This document shows positions 30,210-37,912 of a DNA stretch of 64,000 bases, one piece after another (within the stretch, counting starts at the first letter, position 1; each line of letters begins with the position of its first letter). The stretch lies in contig NZ_SNUJ01000001.1 of NCBI RefSeq assembly GCF_012027395.1, positions 434,001 through 498,000 of the forward strand, read 5' to 3'. The stretch is from Thermococcus sp. LS1 (GTDB taxonomy: Archaea; Methanobacteriota_B; Thermococci; Thermococcales; Thermococcaceae). The notes under the pieces were generated by a model. It was not told the DNA's origin. It worked only from the letters and a program-made list of their open reading frames with translations, and made no database searches. The translations under genes were made by a program, and so were the position numbers.

Positions 30210-31456
30210 CAGAGCAGCCTCCTCTGGCGGGACATGCTTATAGTGAGCACCGTCTGGAGCTGATGATCATGACGGTATATGTTCTTGACCTTATAAGGAG
30301 TTACGTTGAGCCTTATCTCTTTGGTTCTACCATAGCGGCCCTTGCTGACAACCTTGGCGTTTATGATGCCGAGCATGTCTAGTTCATTTATTAAATCACT
30401 CACACGCCTCTGAGTTAGCGGTTCAAGATCTATGTGGTCACATAGGGACTTGTAGACAGAATAGACGTCGCCAGTGTTTGCGGGCAACTCGCCGTTCTCG
30501 TCCAGGAGAACTATAGCATAGAGGAGAACCTTTGAGTGGAGCGGAAGGGTCTTTATGACCTCCTCCATGGTGTCCTGCTCTATCTTCTCCTGGGCCTTCC
30601 AGACGTGGCGCTCGGTTACCTTGCTCGCCCCTTCGCGCTCGGCTATTTCTCCAGCGACGCGGAGCAGGTCGAGGGCGCGCCTTGCATCACCATGCTCGCG
30701 GGCTGCCAAGGCGGCACAGAGGGGAACTACACCGTCATCGAGAACACCCTCGTTGAAGGCATCCTTCGCACGCTGCATGAGTATATCCCGCAGCTGGTTG
30801 GCGTCATAGGGTGGGAAGACAACCTCCTCCTCGCTTAGACTTGAGAGAACGCGTGGGTCCAGGTAGTCCTTGAACTTGAGGTCGTTGGATATACCGATTA
30901 TGCTAACCTTCGCCCGGTGAAGTTCGGTGTTTATCCTCGTGAGAGAGTAAAGAATATCGTCACCGCTCTTTTTGATGAGTTTGTCAATCTCATCGAGGAC
31001 TATGATGACGAAGCGCTCTTTGGCGTCTATGACAGCCTTGAGCTTGGAGTACACCTCATCGGTCGGCCATCCTACGAGCGGAACTTCAACGCCGCTCTCC
31101 TCGCGGAAGTAGTTCACAATGTTGGCGAGAACGCGGTACTGTGTATCAACTATCTCGCAGTTGACATAGATAACATCAACGGGAACGTTGTACTTTTGAG
31201 ATATCTTCTTCAGCTCCTCTGTGACGAACTTTATGGTGACGGTCTTACCAGTACCTGTTTTGCCGTAGACGAAAACGTTGGAAGGAGTTTCACCTCTAAG
31301 AACCGGAACAAGGATGTGCGCAAGGTTTTCAATCTGCTCGCGCCTGTGAGGAAGCTCTCTGGGTGTATAGCTATGCCTTAAAACCTCCTTATTTTTGAAA
31401 ATCTTCTTGGCATGAAGATACTTCTCGAAGATTGAATCAAGGTAATTGTCGTCCAT
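30209..31456 (-). CDS. cdc6: replication initiator Orc1/Cdc6
   Basis: AAA+ initiator that binds origin recognition boxes and recruits MCM. 415 residues from MDDNYLDSIFEKYL; ATG 31456 has GGTGGTG upstream, preferred to an in-frame GTG further up. Walker A GKTGTGKT (about 64), Walker B IIVLDEIDKL (about 155), sensor 1 GISNDL, sensor 2 region HGDARRALDLL and a C-terminal winged helix (about 310-400) are present. A mini-ORB (31468-31480) sits 12 bp before the start codon, and the origin is within 900 bp, so the gene is probably autoregulated (inference). Confidence 0.96.
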   Translation of the reverse strand: MDDNYLDSIFEKYLHAKKIFKNKEVLRHSYTPRELPHRREQIENLAHILVPVLRGETPSNVFVYGKTGTGKTVTIKFVTEELKKISQKYNVPVDVIYVNCEIVDTQYRVLANIVNYFREESGVEVPLVGWPTDEVYSKLKAVIDAKERFVIIVLDEIDKLIKKSGDDILYSLTRINTELHRAKVSIIGISNDLKFKDYLDPRVLSSLSEEEVVFPPYDANQLRDILMQRAKDAFNEGVLDDGVVPLCAALAAREHGDARRALDLLRVAGEIAEREGASKVTERHVWKAQEKIEQDTMEEVIKTLPLHSKVLLYAIVLLDENGELPANTGDVYSVYKSLCDHIDLEPLTQRRVSDLINELDMLGIINAKVVSKGRYGRTKEIRLNVTPYKVKNIYRHDHQLQTVLTISMSRQRRLL

Positions 31457-31715
31457 CAGCACCACCCATTCCACTGGAAATCCAGCTCCAGCAGTGATTA
31501 TTGTACAGAGCTCCGAATCACAGTTGGAACATATGACAATTTTAACGACAATAATTGTAAATCATGCGACTTTATCATCTGGATTATGAACGCTAAACAT
31601 GTGCTCCACAGGAAGCACCGGATACAGAGGAAAGCATAGGTAGTGAGCCCCAGGGGTTTATATGCCTTGTTGAACAGAGGGATGTAAAAAGAACAGAGAG
31701 CCAACAGGAAAATCG
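31457..31715. other. leader/promoter region of the cdc6-polB-polC operon
   Basis: 260 bp between the YbjN-like gene and cdc6. Apart from the mini-ORB it contains AT-rich TATA-like sequences on the minus strand (for example GTTAAAATTG, near 31545) and degenerate ORB-like pieces (CACAGTTGGAAC near 31520, TGCTCCACAGGAAGC near 31600). No convincing gene is present. Confidence 0.4.
31468..31480. promoter_or_regulatory. mini-ORB in front of cdc6
   Basis: ATTCCACTGGAAA, one base from the perfect 13-bp palindrome TTTCCACTGGAAA, lies immediately upstream of the ribosome binding site of cdc6. It matches the palindromic core of the origin recognition boxes at 32597-32623 and 32878-32906. Confidence 0.7.
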
Positions 31716-32342
31716 TCAGAGATATATTGTGTTGTCCTGTTCACGAGAGTTGGCCTCTTCCTGGGCCTCAAATATCTCTTTAAGCAGCTGTTTGGCATCA
31801 GCTTCGGGCATTCCGACTTTAACCACCAAGAAGCGGAGAAGTTCTTCCCGGGTAGCCCCTTTCTGAAGCCTCTCAAAGATCATCCAGACAAGGCGGTCGA
31901 ACACATCCTGGGCAAAGGCCTCCTCCAAGCCAAGGGCCTCGACGGCCGATTGAAGACCTATCAGAAGGGACGTCAGGGCGTCGTTGAACTCGGCCTTGCC
32001 CAAGGATTTCTTGTCGAGGTCCACGCGGAGGTATATCTCATCGTTCATTCCGGAGAGTGTGAATTTCATGAGGTTGACCCTATCATTGAGCAGGAGAAGC
32101 GTGTGATACACCTTCAAGCGCTCGTCTTTTGTCATGGAGAGGGTCTCCAGACGAAGAGGAACTATCAGATGGACGAAGTCGTCGGAGAACATCACGAGAA
32201 GGCTAAACGGCATACGGGGGTGCTCAGCAACATAAGCGTTCTGACCGACGTTTTTTATGACCCAGGGGAGGTCCACGATGTCCTTAGCGTTGTCGTCACC
32301 CTCCCTAAGCCAGCTGAGAACTTGATTCTCAATATCTTCCAC
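31716..32342 (-). CDS. YbjN/secretion-chaperone-like protein next to oriC, HbYX C-terminus
   Basis: About 208 residues from GTG 32342, which has GGTGA five bases upstream; a TTG at 32414 would add 24 residues from origin DNA and is less likely. The middle (about 30-150) has the alternating pattern of YbjN/type III chaperone-like folds (FSLLVMFSDDFVHLIVPL, then LLLLNDRVNLMKFTLSG, then EIYLRVDL). The tail is acidic and helical and ends NTIYL, a hydrophobic-Tyr-X motif like proteasome activators. The start codon overlaps a mini-ORB. Function unknown; the position between origin and cdc6 suggests a replication-linked role (weak inference). Confidence 0.7.
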   Translation of the reverse strand: MEDIENQVLSWLREGDDNAKDIVDLPWVIKNVGQNAYVAEHPRMPFSLLVMFSDDFVHLIVPLRLETLSMTKDERLKVYHTLLLLNDRVNLMKFTLSGMNDEIYLRVDLDKKSLGKAEFNDALTSLLIGLQSAVEALGLEEAFAQDVFDRLVWMIFERLQKGATREELLRFLVVKVGMPEADAKQLLKEIFEAQEEANSREQDNTIYL

Positions 32343-32596
32343 TGGAATCACCAAGGGAACTTTTGATTCGAAACTTAATAACGGTATCGCTCCAGCGGAA
32401 ACTGAAGGGGTCAAAGAACATAATAGTGCATCGAAGGTTTACATTCGAAAATGAACAATAGCATCCAAGAGGACATTTCCACTGAAAGAAGAATGAACAT
32501 TTTTGGGCAGAAGACTGTATACACTGACGTTCCAAATTGTACCATTTGGGCAAACATACATATTAAACACAAACCAGAACATTAAACGGTTTTGTA

Positions 32597-32623
32597 GTCC
32601 CCCAGAGTTCTGTTTCCTGTGGA
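32597..32623 (-). repeat. origin recognition box (ORB), left
   Basis: On the minus strand it reads CCACAGGAAACAG followed by AACTCTGGGGGAC: core half sites plus the diagnostic CTCTGGGGG string. The spacing between core and G-string equals that of the right ORB at 32878-32906. Confidence 0.88.
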
Positions 32624-32703
32624 GGAGGACTTTGGCTACTCCTATACTATCATTCCGTTTTTGGTGAAACTCTCCCGTCTTCTTTACAATTTCGAATATT
32701 TAT

Positions 32704-32732
32704 ATTTTTTCATGAACAATGTTCATAAAAAA
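32704..32732. repeat. AT-rich inverted repeat in the candidate unwinding element
   Basis: Arms ATGAAC and GTTCAT around AAT, flanked by T-tract and A-tract that extend the pairing with one mismatch. It lies in the most AT-rich part of the interval between the two full ORBs. Confidence 0.6.
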
Positions 32733-32877
32733 TCTTGAACTTACGGAAGTCATGAAAATTAGTCTAAATATCCAAAGAGTAGATTTAAAACCTGTTGATT
32801 TTATGTTTGTAATGTCCTTTATAAATGGAGTTTTCTGTTTTTTCTGACATGTGGGCCATCCATTCTCCGAAACTGGG

Positions 32878-32906
32878 TTCCAGTGGAAATGAAACTCTGG
32901 GGGGTC
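32878..32906 (+). repeat. origin recognition box (ORB), right
   Basis: TTCCAGTGGAAAT, then GAAACTCTGGGGGGTC. This is a full-length match to the type of ORB described for Pyrococcus: palindromic core plus G-string. A second core (TTTCCAGTGGAAA) follows at 32936-32948. Confidence 0.9.
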
Positions 32907-33019
32907 TTTCAGATAATCATCGAAATGGACTTCCGTTTCCAGTGGAAATATACCTCCATTCTTGGACAACACAAGGCATCAATGATAATTTTTTAAACCT
33001 GCCAACGATAGTGTACAAC

Positions 33020-34135
33020 ATGATTCCAGTACCCCTCGTTAGAAGACTCCTGAAGCTCAAGATCCGGGTGAGTAGGAACAAGCTTCTCCTAATTGCCACC
33101 GTGGTTCTGGGACTGGCGTTAGTTTTTGCGGGTCTGTTCATGTATTCTGAGGGTGTGGACTTCTTTACGGCGTTCTACTGGGCAATAATAACCATGGCCA
33201 CGATCGGCTATGGAGACATAACCCCCCAAACCGAAGCCGGCCGGATAGTGGCTATGATAGCCGCTGTCGCTGGAATCTCGACTTTCACCGCCCTGGTTTC
33301 CGTTCTGGCTGAATACTTCATTTCATCGTCTTTGAGGAGGATGATGGGCATGCACCGCGTAAAGTATTCTAGGCATTACGTTATCATAGGTCAGGGGAGT
33401 AGCGTTCCCAGCTGTGTGGGTGAGCTCATGTCGGCGATTTCCTCTGGAGATGCTGATGCGAGGCCAATAGTCGTTGTTCTCCCCAGTGAAGAGGAGCGCA
33501 AAAAACTGGAACTTCCGGAAGAAGTGGAGATACTCATTGGGGATCCCACGAATAGAGAAACTCTCGAGAGGGCTCGGGTGGGGGATGCGTCCCATGTGAT
33601 ACTTTCCCTCGAGGATGACTCGAAGTCTGTCTTCACAACCCTAATGATAAAGCGCATGTCCGATGCAAAGGTCTTTGTGGAAGCACTGAAGCCAGAGAGC
33701 GTCGAGCTGCTTAAGCAGGCGGGTGCCGACAGGGTTATAACAAGCAGGAGCCTCGCGGGCAGGCTTTTAGCGAGTTCCGTCTTCGAGCCTGAGGTCGTTG
33801 ATGTCATAGATGACCTCACTACCGCCTCCAGGGGCTATGACATATCCACCATTGTAAGGAAGAACCTCTGGGGTGTTCCCTACATCGAGGCGTTTCAGAA
33901 GCTTTATTCGGAGGGCTACTTCCTTGTCGGTTACTACACTGATAGAGCCATCCTCGGACCCAAGCTCAATGAACCCATCCCGGAGGGGGCAAAAACTGCT
34001 TGTGATAAGGAGTGTTGTTTCCACTGGAAAGGGCTGAGCTCCTGGGATTTTGGGGCTTTTGCTTTATTATCCTGTGTTTGCTCTACTAAATTTGGTCAGT
34101 TTGATGGCCTTTTGGCTTTAGAACCAAAATCTTAA
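33020..34135 (+). CDS. potassium channel with RCK/TrkA domains; C-terminus probably frameshifted
   Basis: Two-helix potassium channel subunit with cytosolic gating ring. From ATG 33020 (TATA TTTTTTAAA about 30 bp upstream, near leaderless): basic N-terminus, membrane helix 1 (about 22-42), pore helix and selectivity filter TIGYGD (about 64-69), helix 2, then a TrkA-N/RCK domain (about 112-240) and TrkA-C part. At an A5 tract (33991-33995) the other frame reads KLLVIRSVVSTGKG and stops at 34037, the typical end of a TrkA-C domain; the open frame instead continues with an unrelated 45-residue tail to 34135. An upstream open extension (32825-33019) encodes only ORB sequence. Confidence 0.85.
   Translation: MIPVPLVRRLLKLKIRVSRNKLLLIATVVLGLALVFAGLFMYSEGVDFFTAFYWAIITMATIGYGDITPQTEAGRIVAMIAAVAGISTFTALVSVLAEYFISSSLRRMMGMHRVKYSRHYVIIGQGSSVPSCVGELMSAISSGDADARPIVVVLPSEEERKKLELPEEVEILIGDPTNRETLERARVGDASHVILSLEDDSKSVFTTLMIKRMSDAKVFVEALKPESVELLKQAGADRVITSRSLAGRLLASSVFEPEVVDVIDDLTTASRGYDISTIVRKNLWGVPYIEAFQKLYSEGYFLVGYYTDRAILGPKLNEPIPEGAKTACDKECCFHWKGLSSWDFGAFALLSCVCSTKFGQFDGLLALEPKS
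34018..34030. repeat. mini-ORB palindrome
   Basis: Perfect TTTCCACTGGAAA, 1.1 kb right of the right ORB, in the 3' end of the channel gene. Confidence 0.65.
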
Positions 34136-34184
34136 AAGTTCCTTTCCCTGAGAAAAGTATATAACCCTCCAGCTTTTTACCCCT

Positions 34185-34208
34185 ATGAAAGGTAGTCGTA
34201 GCGGGTGA
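34185..34208 (+). other. short upstream ORF in the radA leader
   Basis: A seven-codon ORF (MKGSRSG, then TGA) begins 24 bp after the centre of a good TATA box (TATATAA, 34158-34164), the position expected for the transcription start. It would be read as a leaderless start, ending on the ribosome binding site of radA. It is in a different frame from radA. It may be chance. Confidence 0.3.
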
Positions 34209-34213
34209 GTGGG

Positions 34214-35275
34214 ATGCCGAAGAAAAAGAAGGCTGAGGATGAAATAAAAGAGCTCGAGGAGTTTGAGGAGCTCGACGTTGTTGAGGAGTCATCATCAAGC
34301 TCAACCAAGAAGAAGCAGAAAGAGATTAAGACGTTAGAGGATCTTCCGGGCGTTGGTCCCGCCACTGCCGAGAAGCTCCGCGAGGCCGGCTACGACAGCA
34401 TTGAGGCCATAGCCGTTGCATCTCCGATGGAGCTCAAGGAGATCGCCGGCATAAGCGAGGGAGCGGCACTCAAGATAATCCAAGCTGCCAGAGAGGCAGC
34501 CAACATAGGAACCTTCATGCGCGCCGACGAGTACATGGAGAAGCGGAGGACTATAGGCAAGATATCCACTGGAAGCAAGAGCCTCGATAAGCTGGTCGGC
34601 GGCGGTATAGAAACCCAGGCCATAACCGAGGTCTTTGGTGAGTTCGGAAGTGGTAAGACCCAGCTGGCCCACACTTTGGCGGTAATGGTTCAGCTCCCGC
34701 CAGAGGAAGGCGGACTTCACGGCTCGGTCATCTGGATAGACACTGAGAACACCTTCAGGCCTGAGAGGATACGGCAGATCGCTGAAAACCGCGGCCTCGA
34801 TCCGGAGGAGGTCCTCAAGAACATCTACGTTGCCAGGGCCTTCAACAGCAACCACCAGATGCTCCTCGTCGAAAGGGCGGAGGAGATAATCAAGGAGAAG
34901 GCCGAGACTGACAGGCCCGTCAAGCTTCTCGTCATAGATTCGCTCATGGCCCACTTCAGAAGCGAGTACGTTGGAAGGGGAACCCTCGCCGAGAGGCAGC
35001 AGAAGCTGGCAAAGCACCTCGCAGACCTTCACCGCATTGCTGACCTCTACGACATAGCTGTCTTCGTCACCAACCAGGTCCAGGCGAAACCCGACGCCTT
35101 CTTCGGCGACCCAACGAGGCCAGTTGGAGGTCATATACTCGCACACTCCGCGACGCTGAGGATATACCTCAGGAAGGGCAAGGCTGGAAAGCGTGTCGCC
35201 AGGCTCATAGACAGCCCGCACCTGCCCGAGGGAGAGGCTATATTCCGCATCACCGACAAGGGCGTTGAGGATTAA
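34214..35275 (+). CDS. radA: DNA repair and recombination protein RadA
   Basis: Archaeal Rad51/RecA recombinase that forms filaments on single-stranded DNA for homologous recombination. 353 residues, intein-free. An acidic/Lys-rich N-terminal tail, helix-hairpin-helix domain ([16 protein letters not shown], about 43-58), polymerisation motif FMRA (about 100), Walker [10 protein letters not shown] (about 138), Walker B LLVIDS (about 238) and L2 region are present. ATG 34214 is chosen because the in-frame GTG at 34205 belongs to the GGGTGAG ribosome binding site. In related Thermococcales radA and nucS are neighbours; here a cassette of about 1.7 kb separates them. Confidence 0.97.
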   Translation: MPKKKKAEDEIKELEEFEELDVVEESSSSSTKKKQKEIKTLEDLPGVGPATAEKLREAGYDSIEAIAVASPMELKEIAGISEGAALKIIQAAREAANIGTFMRADEYMEKRRTIGKISTGSKSLDKLVGGGIETQAITEVFGEFGSGKTQLAHTLAVMVQLPPEEGGLHGSVIWIDTENTFRPERIRQIAENRGLDPEEVLKNIYVARAFNSNHQMLLVERAEEIIKEKAETDRPVKLLVIDSLMAHFRSEYVGRGTLAERQQKLAKHLADLHRIADLYDIAVFVTNQVQAKPDAFFGDPTRPVGGHILAHSATLRIYLRKGKAGKRVARLIDSPHLPEGEAIFRITDKGVED

Positions 35276-35556
35276 TTTGTTCCTTATTGTTTTTAATGTT
35301 GGCGTTTATAGGCTGGGTAGTTCTAATCATAGTAGGATTGAGCTGATATGCTTTGGGTTATGTGGGGGTAGATGGACATCTGTCTCCATTTGTTCTTTCT
35401 TTTACTTTGGCTTCTTTTGTCTTGTTCTCCTCTTGATACAATGGTTGAAAATTGGAAATTCTACGAAAAAAAACAGAATAGTTTAAAATTTATAATTAGA
35501 AAAACTTTTGAGGGGTTTTGCATTAGTTTTGATGACGACCTCTGGGGGTGTCCTCT
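35276..35556. other. AT-rich gap between radA and the inserted cassette
   Basis: 280 bp, with T-rich stretches after radA that fit archaeal termination (near 35390-35440) and an AT-rich promoter-like segment (TTTAAAATTTATAATT, near 35480-35495) for the following cassette gene. No convincing ORF. Confidence 0.45.
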
Positions 35557-36538
35557 GTGGAAGGTTTGGTTAAGAAGGCGGGTGCCATACTCTTGCTTGC
35601 CATGCTTTTGAGCCTTCAGCTTGTAGCCACTCCTCAAGCAGTAGCAATGACTACCAGCAACTCTACCATTACCTTCCGCAGGGCAGTCGTTGCTTGGTAC
35701 GATGAGAAGGACAAGCTTCAGCTCAATGTCACTTGGGTGAACAAGACCATAGACTTCGCGAACTTAACCAACGTCTCATGCTCTTGTCATAACTCAAGCT
35801 CTTGCAGTGGCACTAATCTCAATGTTTCTGTTGTCACTCTTTACAACCTCACTACGAAGCACGAGCAGTTATTGTTCTTGGGCATAAGCCTCTACAACAG
35901 TACATTCAATTACACGAACGATATACTCTCTGGTTTATAGAGCTGAGAAGAGTCAGTACAACTTCACATTAATTACAAGGATTTTTACTGATCCAGAGAC
36001 TGGTAAGTACCGAGTTTTCGTTACTGGAATGAACATTGCTCCGAAGGACGAGGATAAGGTCGTTCCGGTTGGTGACAATATCATTACTGCCAACAACTTG
36101 ACTCTCTCGGAGTACTACTGGACTCTGAACAAGGTTCTCATGAAGCTCAGGCGTGGAGATGAGACGAACTGGATTTGGGGCAGGAGCGCTTACGAGTTGA
36201 GGCACTTATCACACTTGGTAAGGCTAAAGTTGCCAGAATACAATCAGGAAAAAGCAGTAGGGGTAACCATAGCAATTGATGTAATTGGGATAACATTAAC
36301 ATGCATAACATATCCTAAGCACATAAGTTGGTGGTGTGCAATTACATCATGTGCAACCTCGATAATATTGGGGATAATTGAATGTGGTGAATGTGCCGCA
36401 AGTCTTTTAGCTAGAAAACCAAACACTAAAGCATGTACGGCATGTGTAGCCGCAATTGGCAGTATCAGTGGAGACTGTGGTAAATGTTTTAGTGACTGGA
36501 CAACAGTCTGTATGCCCGGATATGGGACACCGTCATAG
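35557..36538 (+). pseudogene. secreted precursor with C-terminal ten-Cys hydrophobic domain (halocin C8-like architecture), frameshifted
   Basis: GTG 35557 (GGGGGTG upstream) starts a signal peptide (AGAILLLAMLLSLQLVATPQAVA) and an extracellular domain rich in NxT/NxS sequons. The frame stops at 35940, but in the next frame coding continues without a break (YRAEKSQYNFTLITRIFTDPETG) to 36538; one gain or loss near the CTCTCT at 35927-35932 separates them. Joined product: about 326 residues. The last 85 residues hold ten Cys with pairs C-GE-C, C-TA-C and C-GK-C in a hydrophobic context. Halocin C8 is likewise the Cys-rich (ten Cys) C-terminal part of a secreted precursor, whose N-terminal part is the immunity protein. 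Homology is not established. Confidence 0.55.
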
Positions 36539-36549
36539 GTGATGATACC

Positions 36550-36897
36550 ATGAATCTCACGTTGACTGGAAATGTAATCTCGGCTCTGATGTTTCCTTTG
36601 CTTTTATATTATGCAATCTCGGCCGTAAAATCCCGGGAATTCGAGAAGCCTCAAACCTGGGCAGTACTTGCGGCTCTTTTTATGTCGGTTCGGGGAATAT
36701 ACAGCACTGCAGTTTATTTTAATATCATTCAGTTTTATCTGTTTGTCGATGAATTGCTTAATACATTGGCTGTGGTATCTGTGATTCCAATGTTGCTTAC
36801 AGTAAGAAGAAAGGGAATGACTAACAAATCAGAGGGAGAAACTTTCCGGGACTATAATCAGTCAGACCACGAAAATAAACGGAAGCTGATTTTTTGA
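36550..36897 (+). CDS. small three-helix membrane protein of the cassette
   Basis: 115 residues with three membrane segments (about 9-27, 36-58, 63-84) and a charged C-terminal tail. It starts 11 bp after the Cys-rich precursor gene with GGTGATG upstream, so the two are co-transcribed. AT-rich codon choice (TTA, ATA, TTT) differs from radA and nucS. If the precursor is a bacteriocin, this is a candidate immunity or export accessory protein; no family is recognised. Confidence 0.6.
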   Translation: MNLTLTGNVISALMFPLLLYYAISAVKSREFEKPQTWAVLAALFMSVRGIYSTAVYFNIIQFYLFVDELLNTLAVVSVIPMLLTVRRKGMTNKSEGETFRDYNQSDHENKRKLIF

Positions 36898-37083
36898 GTT
36901 TAAAATGGTTCAGCTTTAAAAATTCTGGTTCGTTCCGTGAGTATTACTTGGTGTCATTGGTAGTGCACTGGGTTTATTTGTTAGTGTCAAAGGTAATCAA
37001 CTCAGGATTACCCTTAATAGTGTATCTTTGGCTTTTTAGTCGGATGGACTGTTGTGAGTTTTGGATTATCCAAAGGTGGTAGG
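36894..37083 (+). pseudogene. remnant of a small membrane protein
   Basis: Three reading-frame pieces read naturally when joined: FKNSGSFREYYL, then GVIGSALGLFVSVKGNQLRI, then FLVGWTVVSFGLSKGGR and a stop at 37083. At least two frameshifts are needed. The single-frame alternative from TTG 36894 (62 codons) is possible but looks less protein-like. It belongs to the cassette between radA and nucS. Confidence 0.4.
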
Positions 37084-37159
37084 TAACTATATGCGTTCAC
37101 TGTTTAAAGTTCCTTTTTAAGACTTCACTTTTATAAACCCCTCTTCTTTACCTCTTCCC

Positions 37160-37912
37160 ATGTCAAAAGTTGAGGCAGTGACGAACCCCTCTCGCGAGGA
37201 GCTCCTCGGGATAATCGATTCCGCGCTATCAAAGGAGGCCATGCTGACGATTTTTGCCCGATGTAAGGTTCACTACGACGGCAGGGCTAAGAGCGAGCTA
37301 GGCTCCGGGGATAGGGTCATAATCGTCAAGCCGGATGGTGCTTTTCTCATCCACCAGAGCAAGAAGCGTGAGCCTGTCAACTGGCAGCCTCCTGGAAGCT
37401 TCGTAACCGTCGAAGAGCGCGATGGGATTATCGTCCTCCGATCCGTAAGAAGGAAGCCCAAAGAAATCCTTGAAGTTGAGCTGGAGGATGTTTACCTCGC
37501 CTCCCTCTTTAAGGCCGAGGACTACGAGGAGCTGGCATTAACCGGCAGCGAGGCTGAGATGGCGGAGATGATATTCAAAAACCCCGAGCTAATTGAGCCT
37601 GGCTTCAAGCCCCTCTTCCGCGAGAAGTCCATTGGCCACGGCATAGTGGACATCCTTGGAAGGGATAGGGAGGGCAACCTCGTGGTTCTGGAGCTCAAGC
37701 GCAGGAGGGCAGATCTCCACGCGGTGAGTCAGCTCAAGCGCTACGTTGAGGCTTTGCGGGCTGAGCACCCAGCCGTCAGGGGAATTCTCGTCGCACCTTC
37801 GCTTACCTCTGGCGCTAAGAGGCTCCTTGAAAAAGAGGGTCTGGAATTCAGAAGGGTTCAGCCACCCAAGAGGGAAAGCGTGGCTAAGGGCAGGCAGACG
37901 ACACTGTTTTAG
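37160..37912 (+). CDS. nucS: mismatch-specific endonuclease NucS/EndoMS
   Basis: Cuts both strands around mismatches (G-T, T-T, G-G) and is the non-MutS mismatch repair nuclease of many archaea and actinobacteria. 250 residues. N-terminal beta dimerisation/DNA-binding domain (1-120), RecB-like nuclease domain with GHGIVDILG (catalytic Asp about 164) and LVVLELKRRRAD (Glu and Lys about 178-180), and a C-terminal PIP box RQTTLF for PCNA. The TATA (TTTTATAAAC, near 37127) lies about 30 bp before ATG 37160, so the message is leaderless. It has its own promoter, independent of radA. Confidence 0.96.
   Translation: MSKVEAVTNPSREELLGIIDSALSKEAMLTIFARCKVHYDGRAKSELGSGDRVIIVKPDGAFLIHQSKKREPVNWQPPGSFVTVEERDGIIVLRSVRRKPKEILEVELEDVYLASLFKAEDYEELALTGSEAEMAEMIFKNPELIEPGFKPLFREKSIGHGIVDILGRDREGNLVVLELKRRRADLHAVSQLKRYVEALRAEHPAVRGILVAPSLTSGAKRLLEKEGLEFRRVQPPKRESVAKGRQTTLF

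Larger units (their letters stand above)
32337..32960. other. chromosomal replication origin (oriC)
   Basis: Two full origin recognition boxes lie in inverted orientation: 32597-32623 (minus) and 32878-32906 (plus, TTCCAGTGGAAA then GAAACTCTGGGGGGT). Each has the palindromic core facing inward and the G-string outward. Between them is an AT-rich element (about 32690-32825) with an inverted repeat ATGAAC-AAT-GTTCAT at 32712-32726, a plausible unwinding element. Extra cores lie at 32337-32348, 32391-32412, 32475-32488 and 32936-32948. Adjacent cdc6 and the divergent orientation of flanking genes agree with the known Pyrococcus oriC layout. Confidence 0.92.

Noticed and set aside
32343-32414. 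TTG start extending the YbjN-like gene by 24 codons
   Set aside because: The extension reads ORB DNA; GTG 32342 has a well-spaced GGTGA.
32825-33019. In-frame N-terminal extension of the potassium channel
   Set aside because: It translates the right ORB and its neighbour core, lies upstream of the promoter TATA, and is not channel-like; ATG 33020 fits better.
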